From Pagrus major (Eukaryota; Chordata; Actinopteri; Spariformes; Sparidae): a stretch of 64,000 nucleotides of DNA. Made by a program: the position numbers and the translations under genes. Position 1 is the first letter of the stretch. Every line of letters begins with the position of its first letter. The notes under the pieces are model-generated. The model saw only the letters and a program-made list of their open reading frames with translations. It searched no databases and had not been told where the DNA came from. Positions 34,339-51,800 of this stretch are shown here, piece after piece. The stretch covers positions 13,284,446 through 13,348,445 of the forward strand of contig NC_133234.1 of assembly GCF_040436345.1 (NCBI RefSeq), written 5' to 3'.

Positions 34339-34683
34339 GGTGCAATATGAAAGAACTGACCACCTGTCGAATTCAAATCAAATAGGGGGGGCAGCATATC
34401 GCTAGGGTGATCGCTAACTGCTGCTAACTGTAACTGCCGTTAGCTGTGCAGCTAGCATTCCAGACTGAGTTTGGACTTCCGGAGGAATGTTGGTGTTTTC
34501 ACCACTAGCACAGGACTTATACACCAGAACAGGTAGGGGCTAGCTGGTTAGCATTGCTAACTTTACTATACATATATCTTTGCAACACAATACATGAAGG
34601 TCAGAACTGTTATTTGCATTCTGTTGCTAATTTAAATGTCTGAATTTTCTCAACTGCAATTGTTACATATTGCACCTTTAAAG
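34332..34683. mobile_element. MITE family 2 copy (AAAGGTGCAATATG ends), next to the MYADM copy 2 stop
   Basis: The left end tttaaaggtgcaatatgaaa and the right end catattgcacctttaaa are inverted repeats. The inside carries gctaactgctgctaactg and gggctagctggttagc. Related partial copies lie at 6.27, 26.6, 33.0 and 60.9 kb. Confidence 0.75.
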
Positions 34684-34702
34684 TTCAAAGGGTTTAAAAA
34701 GT

Positions 34703-35599
34703 TTAGGTGCGTTTAAAGCCACAGATACCAAGCAGGGTAAAAATGAGGTCCACTGTGAAGAGAATGAGATTTACATAGGTCATAAAGGCAACCATGAACT
34801 GTATGGCCCAGATACAGTAGCTGGGTGGACAGTCACTGGGACGAGGGTTGTTTCTGAACATAAAAATGGGCCACATGATAGCAGCGAATATGTACAGCAC
34901 AACAGAGACGACCAGAAAGATAAACACAAACCTGTCCAGGTTAAAGGGCAAACATGTTTTCAGTTTCTTGAGGATGTTGGTGGCTATGATCAGTGGCAGG
35001 ATGGGGAAAGGAATGATATATGCTATAACACACAGGATCAGAGCCGGCTTATCTCTGTAACCGGTCAGTGATATAAAGATCATGCAGCTCACAAAGGCCT
35101 CCAAAACCTTCCAGAAACCAGGCAGAGCAGCCAGGTAGACCCCTTTCTTCTTGTCCATGAATTTGTCCTTCACCACTTCCAGAGCGTAGACAATGCCACA
35201 CAAGAACGCAAATATAGTCACTATCCAGCCGTACAGGCATTTCAGGCAGGCGTAGAAGTTGCCGTAGGTGATAGCGACGGAGACGGTCATGAGCGTGGAG
35301 GACATGGCCATCCCTGTGGTGAAATCATCCCAGTGCAGACAAAACATATTGAGTATGATATCGAGCTTAAACATCTCAATAATGGTGATGACGAGGGTCA
35401 TGATGGGGCAGAAGGCCCAGGTGAACATGGCATAGATCCAGTAGGTATGGGTGCTCCCTCCTCTGATGCCAGCAAGGACAAAGGTGACCAGAGACAGAAT
35501 GATCTGAGCCATGTGCAGCCCTCCTCGGCCGGATAACAGAGAGGAAGGAGTAAACACCGCCTTGGACACAGTGTCCTTAATATCATCAATTATTCCCAT
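34703..35599 (-). CDS. Myeloid-associated differentiation marker-like protein (two MARVEL domains), copy 2
   Basis: A single open frame of 298 residues starts MGIIDDIKDTVSK and stops with TAA at 34703-34705. After a short cytosolic N-terminus come about eight membrane helices in two MARVEL blocks; charged linkers such as EVVKDKFMDKKKG separate them. Length and layout fit MYADM. It differs strongly in sequence from the neighbour at 31953-32795, so this is an old duplication, not a recent copy. Two short transposons occupy the region just past its stop codon, and a partial copy of its 5' end lies upstream at 36.2-36.8 kb. Transcription is away from cog7. Confidence 0.88.
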   Translation of the reverse strand: MGIIDDIKDTVSKAVFTPSSLLSGRGGLHMAQIILSLVTFVLAGIRGGSTHTYWIYAMFTWAFCPIMTLVITIIEMFKLDIILNMFCLHWDDFTTGMAMSSTLMTVSVAITYGNFYACLKCLYGWIVTIFAFLCGIVYALEVVKDKFMDKKKGVYLAALPGFWKVLEAFVSCMIFISLTGYRDKPALILCVIAYIIPFPILPLIIATNILKKLKTCLPFNLDRFVFIFLVVSVVLYIFAAIMWPIFMFRNNPRPSDCPPSYCIWAIQFMVAFMTYVNLILFTVDLIFTLLGICGFKRT

Positions 35600-35950
35600 C
35601 TTTAACTGAGTTGAAGAGCAGCTGGAGCACCTTTGCTTTGTATATCCTCCTCGACAGCTGCTGAGGTGTGCTACCCGTCGCTGTACTCACTTCCAGCTCC
35701 ACTTCCAGCCTTTACTGCCTTTCTGGTTTGCATAATGTTCATGAAACTGACTGTGTGTGGAGATAAATGTCTGCTGCAGGAGATATGAAGTAACTAGAAT
35801 GTTTCACTTTTGAATGCATGACAATGTAAAGCCATTATTTCAACAGGGGCACAGTTACAGAAATGTAATCATAACTAATCTATTATTTGTTTAAACCTAT
35901 CTGTGGACGTAAAAGCCAACACAAGATGCATCCCACATAACACAGGGTGG
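35527..35950. repeat. Segmental duplication, left copy (start and upstream region of MYADM copy 2)
   Basis: This block recurs at 36187-36766 in direct orientation. Shared landmarks include ccttggacacagtgtcctta, gtttgcataat and gacgtaaaagccaacacaag. The left copy is the functional one, attached to the full MYADM frame. Confidence 0.85.
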
Positions 35951-36186
35951 AGAGTGGTGTTCTGGTTTTCCACTTATCTTGGTATAGGCTCTCTGTTTGA
36001 CTATGTTTTCCTGGGGCCAAGGTCATGAGAGTGCCCAGAAAGGCCCTTTAACCCTTCAAATAATGCGCTGTGAGGGCCTTTGGAGATCAATGGTTTTTTT
36101 TCTTGTTCCCAGAGTTAAATGTTTGAGTTTCACTGTGTAGAGTGGTACATGTGAGTTTTACGTTAATCATCGACCTTTGGACCGCT

Positions 36187-36260
36187 GGGCCGGATAACAA
36201 AGTGGAAGGAATAAACACCACCTTGGACACAGTGTCCTTAATATCATCAATTATTCCCAT
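36187..36260 (-). pseudogene. N-terminal fragment of a duplicated MYADM-like gene
   Basis: Reading the minus strand from the ATG at 36258-36260 gives MGIIDDIKDTVSKVVFIPS and then LLSG, nearly the start of MYADM copy 2. The similarity stops abruptly near 36187, so only about 24 codons remain and no membrane segment follows. It is part of a larger duplicated block that also carries the upstream region. Confidence 0.8.
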
Positions 36261-36766
36261 CTTTAAATGAGTTCAAGAGCAGCTGGAACACCTTTGCTTT
36301 GTATGTCCTCCTCGACAACTGCTGATGTGTGTTATCCGTCTGTGTACTCATTCCCAGCTCCACTTCCAACCTTAATTGCTGTTAGATCCTGAGTCACCCC
36401 GGTACAGGTGGTGCAGGACCAGCTCTCAGTTCAGAGGGTCAGGTCCCTAAACCTACAAGGTGTTGCTTTAATATGGATTTATATTTAATATGGATGGCAG
36501 GAGTGTTGGGATCTCACTGCCTTTCTGGTTTGCATAATATTCATGAAATTGACTGTGTGTGGAGATAAATGTCTGCTGAAGGAGATATGATGTAACTAGA
36601 ATGTTTCACTTTTGAACACATGGCTACGTAAAGCCATTATTTTAATAGGACACGGTTACAGAAATGTAATCATAACTAATCTATTTTATGTTTAAACCTG
36701 AATAAACACCTATCATCTGTGGACGTAAAAGCCAACACAAGATGCATCACACACAAGACAGGGTTT
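36187..36766. repeat. Segmental duplication, right copy, with an internal insertion
   Basis: It matches 35527-35950 in direct orientation. About 140 bases at roughly 36380-36519 are absent from the left copy and split the similarity. Scattered substitutions show the event is not very recent. Confidence 0.85.
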
Positions 36767-38185
36767 AGCAGCTTTAGATGTGACGTGTATAACCAAGTGA
36801 GATCCCTCACTTGGGCTTATGATGCGTTGTGCCCATTGTTTCCTGCCATCAAACACCATTTTACAAACATTAATATACACTGGTATGATCGTTAATACAT
36901 CAGACTTATCACTGGTTCATTCCTTTTCCTAGGGAGTCACACGCTGCAAAGCTCCATAGCTCAGCAGCTTTCCATTCCTCCAGATCACCCCAAGCGTTAT
37001 GTTTTCACCTGTGTTTGTTGATTTGTCAGCAGAGTTACAAAAAACTACCGAACGGATTTGCACGAAACTTGGATGGAGGATTGGTGTCGGCCCAGAATAG
37101 ATCCCTTTAACTTTTGGGTTGGATCAAGATAAATGGACGGATTTTTCTCAGTTTCTTTCAGATCTTTACCTTTGAGGGCATTTTTCAACGTTCTAGTGTA
37201 ATCTAAAATATTTGATGGATAGAGCATCTATGGGGCATCACAAAGCCTGGAAGACAAGTTCAAGGCAAATAAGTTGCAACAAAAAGCGAGAGTGAAATAA
37301 AGGGACATAGGGTCCAGAGGTGATGCTTAAACTATAGGGGTTATTTTCTCATCTGATAAGTAAAAATGAAAACTTTAGCCTTAGCTGTGAAACCACATAA
37401 TCAGTATTGCATGCCCTCACATAGGTGGGCTGGGTGAGCATCAAACAGGAAGTTGACCCTGCAATGCATGATGTGAGGAAAATGATAACCTACAAGTGTT
37501 AACTAGTTTCTGAAACGGTCATAGCAACAGTACATAAACCCTTGCATAAAACATGAATATCATGTACTACTACAGCAAAATCTGTAAAAAACAAAACAAA
37601 ACACTTGACCTTAAATCCTTTACTCACCCCAGTGAAAAAAAATGTTTCTACACGGACATACTTATCTGTGACACTGCTTCAAGCTAACCGCTGTATGCGT
37701 TCGTTTTTTCTTTAATACTTGGCCAGATGTTAAAAAACTTCATTTAAAAACACAGAAATCGTCCCATTTTGTTGACGAAATGTGCTTCATTCTGTTGTCA
37801 AGATTTTATTCGGCAGGTCAGATCGTTTCGCGGGCGCTTGTTTCCGGGGGAAGGTAAATAGAAAGCACAAAGAGGAAGTTGTTGTCAAGTGTCAGTAGCC
37901 CTGCCAGCATCATACATCCAGGAAAATGACAGTATTTTTCTCTTTTAAAGCCGTAGACATTTAAAAATAACTCTGGAGGAAGCCGTCGCCCTGCTGGAAC
38001 TATATCTAGTTGTAATGATAATTTCATTTTCCTGGGCTATTTATTTTATATTCGTGTCGAAGCCTCTGTTTGGGAAGAATTAGCTAGCGTTAGCAATGGG
38101 TCGATGACACAGACTGCACTGAAGCAGAAGAGTTTGACCGAACACCGCCTTCCTTCTCTCACTCTTGGAGGACTGAGGAGGCGAC
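36767..38185. other. Spacer and probable cog7 promoter and 5' UTR
   Basis: No gene is seen. A stretch near 37035-37170 (cgaacggatttgcacgaaac and following) has the look of a dispersed fish repeat. The last 100 bases before the cog7 ATG are probably its leader and contain small upstream frames at 38096-38211. Confidence 0.45.

Positions 38186-38211
<26 letters not shown>
38096..38211 (+). promoter_or_regulatory. Two overlapping upstream ORFs at the cog7 start
   Basis: A three-codon frame (ATG GGT CGA TGA, 38096-38107) has G at -3 and +4. Its stop overlaps the ATG of a second frame (38104-38211, 36 codons with stop) that runs past the cog7 ATG in another frame. They matter only if transcription starts upstream of 38096, which the sequence does not show. 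Confidence 0.35.
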
Positions 38212-45336
<7,125 letters not shown>

Positions 45337-45982
45337 CAGCAGGGAGAGAGGAAGACCAGGGACTCACAGACATGTTTGACCGATTTCCAGGTTGTGAAGA
45401 AGAATGTTATATAATAGTTGGTTTACGTGTTACAGCCCTTTAAGTTTCAAGTTTGGGGCTACAGCATTTCTAGGATTATGGTCCTGTCTAGATGGGATTC
45501 AGGGGAATGTTCAGAGATTGAAATCAGGGTGGTTCAGACTTTTTTTATACGGATTAATGTTGAGTGTGACTTTGGATGATGCCTTCAAGTCAAGCCAAAA
45601 GATGACTTTACATCGTTAATTTCTGCATTCATAAGTTACTGAAGCATTTAAGGAAGTAACAAAATGTACATCGCTTTAAATCAGTTTGTTGTTTGTTATT
45701 TGTCATACTAATATAATTCATCTATGATATTAAATTATAATAAGGTTTTGAGCTGCATCGTTTTCTGTTAACTGAGCTTCACATTCAGCAGTTGATGTAA
45801 AGGTGAGGGTGATGTAGTAGCGGCTGAACCGATGGTTTGGATATCTTCTATTTTTCCATGCAGTTTCGTGAAAATCTGTACATAAAACATTAACATCAAC
45901 ACTAAAACGGAGCCTGTCGTGTTACTTTTCATCAAAGTATGTTTATTCTTTAGATGAATGAGTTTGTAATGTAATCTAGTTT

Positions 45983-45988
45983 AATAAA
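45983..45988 (+). promoter_or_regulatory. cog7: Polyadenylation signal AATAAA of cog7
   Basis: It lies about 650 bases after the cog7 stop (ttaataaacg) and is the first convincing signal downstream, followed by a T/G-rich region. Confidence 0.55.
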
Positions 45989-46200
45989 CGTATGGCCTTT
46001 TCCTTGTACATCCTTCTCTCGTACGCTCACACTGGTTGAACTGTCCGTGTTTCCAATGTTGTGCTGCAGGTTTGCCTTTTTTTTGTTCCTTACTGATGTT
46101 GAATGCATTTTGTTGTTTAGGGAATAGTGGCAGAAAGAGACTCCTTGACTGAGGAGAGCGGCACCATGGATACTTGAAGATATTGGTAAAATGCTTCAAG

Positions 46201-46459
46201 TAGGGCTAGGCAATATAGCAGTATTGTAGGGATGACTATTGGTACTTCCACAGAAGTACACGTTGAGATTTCTGATAAATAATCATCAGTAATGTGGATG
46301 TATTGACTAAGTGGGTAAGGGCATGTATTGGAAGTGGAACAGTGTGGTTTCACTTTACTGTAATGCGGCCTTTGAAACCAGGAAAAGACAACACTTACAC
46401 AGCATCATAGTCTATAGTGTCGTCACAATAATGATATATCGATGTATTGCCCAGCCCTA
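46201..46459. mobile_element. hAT-like MITE with TAGGGCTRGGCAATA ends
   Basis: The left end tagggctaggcaatat and the right end attgcccagcccta are inverted repeats. The inside has no coding capacity. I assign the hAT type from memory of similar fish elements. Confidence 0.55.
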
Positions 46460-46707
46460 CTGCAAATCGTGTATTAGATGTGCTAAAATGATCAGATTGG
46501 GAAACTACTATAGACTACAAGATAAATTAGTGCTGAAGTGATGGATCGATTAATAAAAATGGCCTACTTAGAGTTAAAAGAGTCCGCAACTATTTTGATG
46601 ATTGATTCACCATTAAAGTGATTTTTTTTTAAGCAAAAATGCCAAACAATACCTACTTCCAACTTTTCGGATGTTATGATGTTTCTTCTGTCTTTGTGAT
46701 ATCAAAT

Positions 46708-47515
46708 TAGGGATGCACGATTAATATCGGACTGATAAATTAGCGGCCCAATATTGGGAAATTGATATTAGCGGCAATTTATTGGTATTAGTGAAATCAT
46801 AGCCCATAAATGAAGCCGATTGCATGAAGCCAAATTGCATTCATTGTCTCAACACGTAGCATTTACAAACTCTGATACAGTGGTTGGGTATATGCACCTT
46901 TAAAGTTACTTTGTGACCCGTCAATAAACATAAAGAAGAAGTGCAGCCTGTCGCCAGCTGCATGGGGTGGCGCCACACAGTGGAGGATAGTATGATTGTA
47001 ATAAACACGGTCCACAAGGGTTCTGGGAGAAGGGTGTACGAGTTTTACCAAAAAAATCTCAGGTTCCCATGAACTACAGGTTATGAACTTTTTAAAATAC
47101 AAAAATGTGAAATGATCAGTTATTATGAGAAGCAGGTAACTAATCGGTTATCGGAGTCGGTTTAACAAAATCCACAATGTGCAACCCAAATTAAACTGAA
47201 TAAATATCAGTGTAAGATGTCACCTCGGGGTTAGAGCTGTCGCAATATCAGACTTTCACTACACGATTACCGTAGGCCAATCAAAGTCACGATGGCAATA
47301 TCGCGATATTTATAAAAATTTGGAAAATTTCTAGCAATCTACTGTATCTTTAACTTTGTTTACTTTATTTTTTGTCTCTTTTTTTGGAAAATAAATCACC
47401 CTGAAAATACATAGAGGCAGGTGGAACCATCTTTTATTATTATATGTGTTAACACGATATCGATAATTTATTTTCTAATATCGCGATTATCGTAAATATC
47501 GCGGCACCCGTGGTT
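46708..47515. mobile_element. Remnants of one or two further MITEs
   Basis: Segments such as gggatgcacgattaatatcg, aatcggttatcggagtcgg, atatcgcgatatt and atatcgcgattatcg are typical of short fish DNA transposons. Borders are eroded and a split near 47200 is likely. Confidence 0.4.
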
Positions 47516-47959
47516 CAAGTAATAGTGATTTTCTGACTTGATTTATGCCAAATGATTAATCAGTTAATCAAGAAAATAATCTGCAGATTAATTGATAATG
47601 AAAATCTTTGCTCTTTGCAGCCCTGAATAGATTCATGTATGAATTACCTGCAGATTTAAAGATAATGAACTCAAGATTTGTTCAATTTATAAGAACATTT
47701 TACAAAAATAAACCCTCCTCATGGTCTTGCAGACGTTACTCCAGTGGTAACCTCAGTCCCTCCAGTGTGTTGCAGACCCAGTAAAATAAAAACATGACTC
47801 ATTTTATTATTCTGTGACTGATGTCTGATAATTGGTTGCCACTGCTGCCCAACCGGCGCTCGTCCGTGTCCGTGCTGTCCAGAGACGGGCCCGGGAGCCT
47901 CCTCCAGCATCACATGCTGCTCTACCTGCTCTCCTCCAACATGGACCAGCGCTCGGCCC

Positions 47960-47967
47960 TGACGTCA
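47960..47967. promoter_or_regulatory. Full palindromic CRE site (TGACGTCA)
   Basis: A perfect eight-base cAMP-response element sits at the upstream edge of the CpG-rich region, about 860 bases before the usp31 ATG. A CRE in a CpG island is often bound by CREB/ATF factors; activity here is an inference. Confidence 0.35.
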
Positions 47968-48000
47968 GCCGTCACCGCCCTGCCTGCAGTATCTAGCGGA

Positions 48001-48822
48001 GCCTACAGATGATGATGATGGAGGCGAGGAGAAGCGGCCTCGCCGTCAATCCCATCCGGATGAGGAGGATTTAAGGCGCACGAAGAGTGAGTTTGAAAAA
48101 AATTTAAAAAATAAAAACTTTCTCGGAGGAACGCTGGGAGAATCTGTGTCACATCGGGCTCACGGAGAGATGCTCCGCGGCGGCGGAAGGCGAGGGAGCG
48201 GCGCGCTGTGCCGCTCCGGTCGGGGTGTTCCTCCTCACTTCGGCGGAGCTCCCGTGGAGGCGGCTTAAAGGGGATTCAGGGAAGGGACATCCACCCGGGT
48301 AAATATCTCCAACACTATCGGCCTCTGCATCACCTCGGATGTGCTGACCGGAGGTGTAAGAAATACCTTTAATATCAGGGTGGAGCTGCGGTTTCTTTAA
48401 TAAATGATGAGGGATCCCGCTCAGGATCCCTCTCAGCCGAACTGTGAAAGGTGGATTTGATGTTTATGTGCGGCATACATTGTGTCCCCCGCCTCGTCTG
48501 TGTGTCCAAACAGTGACACAGGTGATGTTATGTCACCGGACCCAGATGATGATGGCTGCGGGCTGGTGCGGGACGACCCCGAGCGTTCACGACGGAGGCT
48601 CTCCATGGAGGTTGTTTATGCAATCCGACGCAGTGTTGCAAGTGGGCTGATTTGATGCTACTGTCTCCATATGATGCCCAGAACTGCCAGGCCTTTTAGT
48701 TTCTGTGAAATATGCCCGGGCCTCGTGAGGTGGACGATGAGGCGATGCTCTGAACAACAGGGGGGCCCTTTCTGGATTTAAACGCGCGCGCGGGGGGGGG
48801 GAAAGCCATCACGCTGTGAACC
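48001..48822 (+). promoter_or_regulatory. usp31: CpG-rich promoter and 5' leader region of usp31
   Basis: CG-rich sequence with frequent CG dinucleotides starts near 47.85 kb and continues into the first coding exon, unlike the AT-rich DNA on either side. This is the usual look of a vertebrate CpG-island promoter. The transcription start cannot be fixed from sequence. Confidence 0.55.
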
Positions 48823-51800
48823 ATGTCGAAAGTTGTCAGTAACAAGGAGAAGAAATCCTTCAGTAAGAAGCTCTTCCGGAGGAGCTCGGTCCGCTCCGTG
48901 GGGAGCTTTATGAACAGGGTTCTCCGGACTCTGTCGACTCTCTCTCATTTCAGCACCGACGAGCAGGCCGCCGAGGACGAGAAGGACGACGCCGCCTCCA
49001 TCCCGACCACCACCGGGGGGTCTCTGCCGTCCGACGACAGCGACTGCGGGGGGTTCCCGTTCGGGGACAAGGTGCCGGGGGTCGCCGGGCTCAAGAACCA
49101 CGGCAACACCTGCTTCATGAACGCTATCTTGCAGTGCCTGAGCAACACGGAGCTGTTCGCAGAGTACCTGGCTCTGGAGCAGTTCAAGGGGGGCGAGACG
49201 CCGACCAGCAGCAGCGGGAACGACAAGGCCAAGTCCAACGGGGTGCTGGTGCAGAAGAAGGCGAGCCAGCAGCAGCAGCAGCAGCAGCAGGAGTCCGGGG
49301 AGGTGACCGAGCAGCTGTCCGGGCTGGTCCGGGCTCTCTGGACCTTCGAGTACACGCCTCAGCACAGCAGGGACTTCAAGGTGAGCTGCTGAATTGATAT
49401 ATTTAATAGAACAAGCACACAGATAACATGTAGGCTATACTGAGGGACTGGCTTCTCACTGACCCACATTAGATCATTTGTTCCTGACTAGAATAAAGTT
49501 TCCACACACAGCACCTCCAGTACCACTGATCTATTTTAATACTCACAGAGGAACTCAACAAACTGAGATGTCATTTTATAACATTTTTCCAGGTTGTCCA
49601 GGCTTTTATCTTGAAGGGACACTGTGTAGTTTTGGAGAGAGACATTCAAACTCAGAATTGCAATATTTACAATAACAATGAGTAACTCAGAAATATTTAT
49701 TTTTTTCCAAAACAAGCTGTTCTCAGAGGAAAATAAGCTCCCCAGAACACTGTTTGAAGCTAGAAGGGTGGCAGGGTCCGCCACATATAAACAAAGTGAA
49801 ACAGTGTGAGACTGTGTTGTCCTTTAAAGAAAAAAGAAAGAAAAAGATCCTTATTTTGTTTTATGCCTAAACAAACTGAATAAACAAACTGAACTTAAAG
49901 GACAGCACAGTCTCATACTGTTTAACTTTGTTTATATGTGGCGGACCCTGCCACCTTTCTAGCTTCAAACAGTGTTCTGGGACCTTATTTTCCTCTGAGA
50001 GCAGCTTGTTTATTCAGTTGTGGAAACAATACATATATCTAAGTTTGTATTATTACCTCATTAATATTGTAAATATTCAAATTCTGAGTTTGAATTTCTT
50101 CTCCAAAACTACATAATGCTCCTTTAAGTCTAAATCTTAAACAATGAGTAAAGTCACAAGTGGCTGTTTTGGGTAACCAGCAACACCTCAGCCCCATTTT
50201 GTGCCTCATGTGTCCTACCACTTGAGATAATACATATAAAGTGGGGTCATTAGCACCATTGTGAACTGTTTAATGGATTAGTTGTCAACTATTAAATTAA
50301 TCAGCAACTATTTTCATAATTAAATGGTTGGAGTATTTTCCTTTTAAGGAAAAAGTTAATATTCTTAGATTCCAAAGGCTTATGTGACAGTAAACTGAAT
50401 ATCTTTGGGTTGCCGACAAAACAAAACATTTGAAGATGTCATCTTGGGCTTTGTGAAACACTGATCGACCATTTTATAGCCTGAACAACTAATTGTTTAA
50501 TCGGGAGAATGATCGACAGATTAATAGCCAATGACAATAATCCTTAGTTGAAGCCCTAGCGAATCCATAACACCATTTACAGATGTTTTGGTCCCACTGG
50601 TGAGTCTAAAATACCAATTTGAGTCTGTCTATTATTAGGAAATTCCTTCAAATATCAGACAGGGTCAGATTCAGTGATTATACTGGCTTTGAGTGAGTGG
50701 TTTTCTTGTCTTGGTCTGTATTTAAAATGCAAAAAGGATTATTTTAATTATTTAAAAAAGGTACATTCTGAATCAGATGGACTGAAAATTGATATTTTGG
50801 ACTAAAATTGATATTTTAAAAGAGCCCTAGATCTCAGCTGTTATAAAACTCCGAAAAGTTTTTTGAATTCCTCTATTGTCCGTCTCCTTTTCATCCTCTC
50901 CCCTCACAACTGTATCCCAGCACTGAAAACTTTGCCTGTCACACTCAACAAAGGTTTGTTCTTTCACAGCAGGGACACTGCATTTTCTGCGTCCTTCTTT
51001 TCTTTCTGATAATCTATTTTCTTCTTTCCAAAGCTCCAAAATACACAATAGAGAGGGACTAGATTGAACGGGGCCATTCAACACATTGCATATTCTTGAC
51101 AGTGTTACTATTTCTGTCCATTTTTTTTTTCCACCTTGGTTGCCAGCCAGAGTACAAACTGTCTGATTGGATATAGATTATTCTGTTCAGAGTGAGAGGC
51201 CTTGGATATGTTTAACTCAGTGGGGAAATGAAGTGCAAACTCAGACTATCAGGCAAATTTAGTATCTCATTTGTGAAGCCTGTCAGTGTATCTAAAAGCT
51301 CATGGCGATTCTTTTTTTTGTTCGTTTTTTTAATGCTGATGTAAACGTTTCAGTAGCATCATCCCTCGTATGTTTTGGAGGGCATACAGTCGAAATGTTA
51401 CTAAGTTTTCCCCCTAAAATCGCAAAAAATGTGATGTTTAGATGTTTTAAAGTACTCAAGTGTTTTTTTTAAAGGGCAAAAATAAGATTTTGCTCTCCAA
51501 CCTTAACTGCAGCTAATTGGTCTTTAGCAAAACATGCAGTTTTTTGTGGTTAGCGTACATTACAGCTCAGCAATGTGACGGATGGCTTTGTAGCCTCTTG
51601 CCTCAGACCACATTCTGAGCCAAAACACAAAGCACTTAAAGATCATTAGGAAGACATCCGTAATAATAACACCGGGGAATTATCCGAGTCCATTTTACTC
51701 TCAAAGGCAAATTAGTTTGAAGATTATGTTGCTGTACACACCGTCCAAACTGCCCAAGAGCACGATCTACGCAAATGATTACAAGAGGAGACATGCACCA

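Larger units (their letters stand above)
32796..34702. other. Spacer between the two MYADM-like genes, rich in MITEs
   Basis: No gene is seen. The stretch holds a MITE copy at 32990-33166 and two abutting MITEs at 33894-34683. On the minus strand, TTTAAATA lies near 32840, about 45 bases before the start of MYADM copy 1, and could be a TATA-like element, though weakly supported. Confidence 0.5.
45337..48000. other. cog7 3' UTR and spacer before usp31
   Basis: After the probable cog7 3' UTR (to about 46.0 kb) the spacer is filled with transposon remnants at 46201-46459, 46708-47190 and 47230-47515. A frame at 47821-48012 (63 residues) looks protein-like but matches nothing I know; it runs into the CpG-rich usp31 leader. 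Confidence 0.5.

Noticed and set aside
48778-49365. Antisense frame of 195 residues over usp31 exon 1
   Set aside because: It is the reverse of a GC-rich coding exon with a CAG run; the sense strand has the clear USP Cys box.
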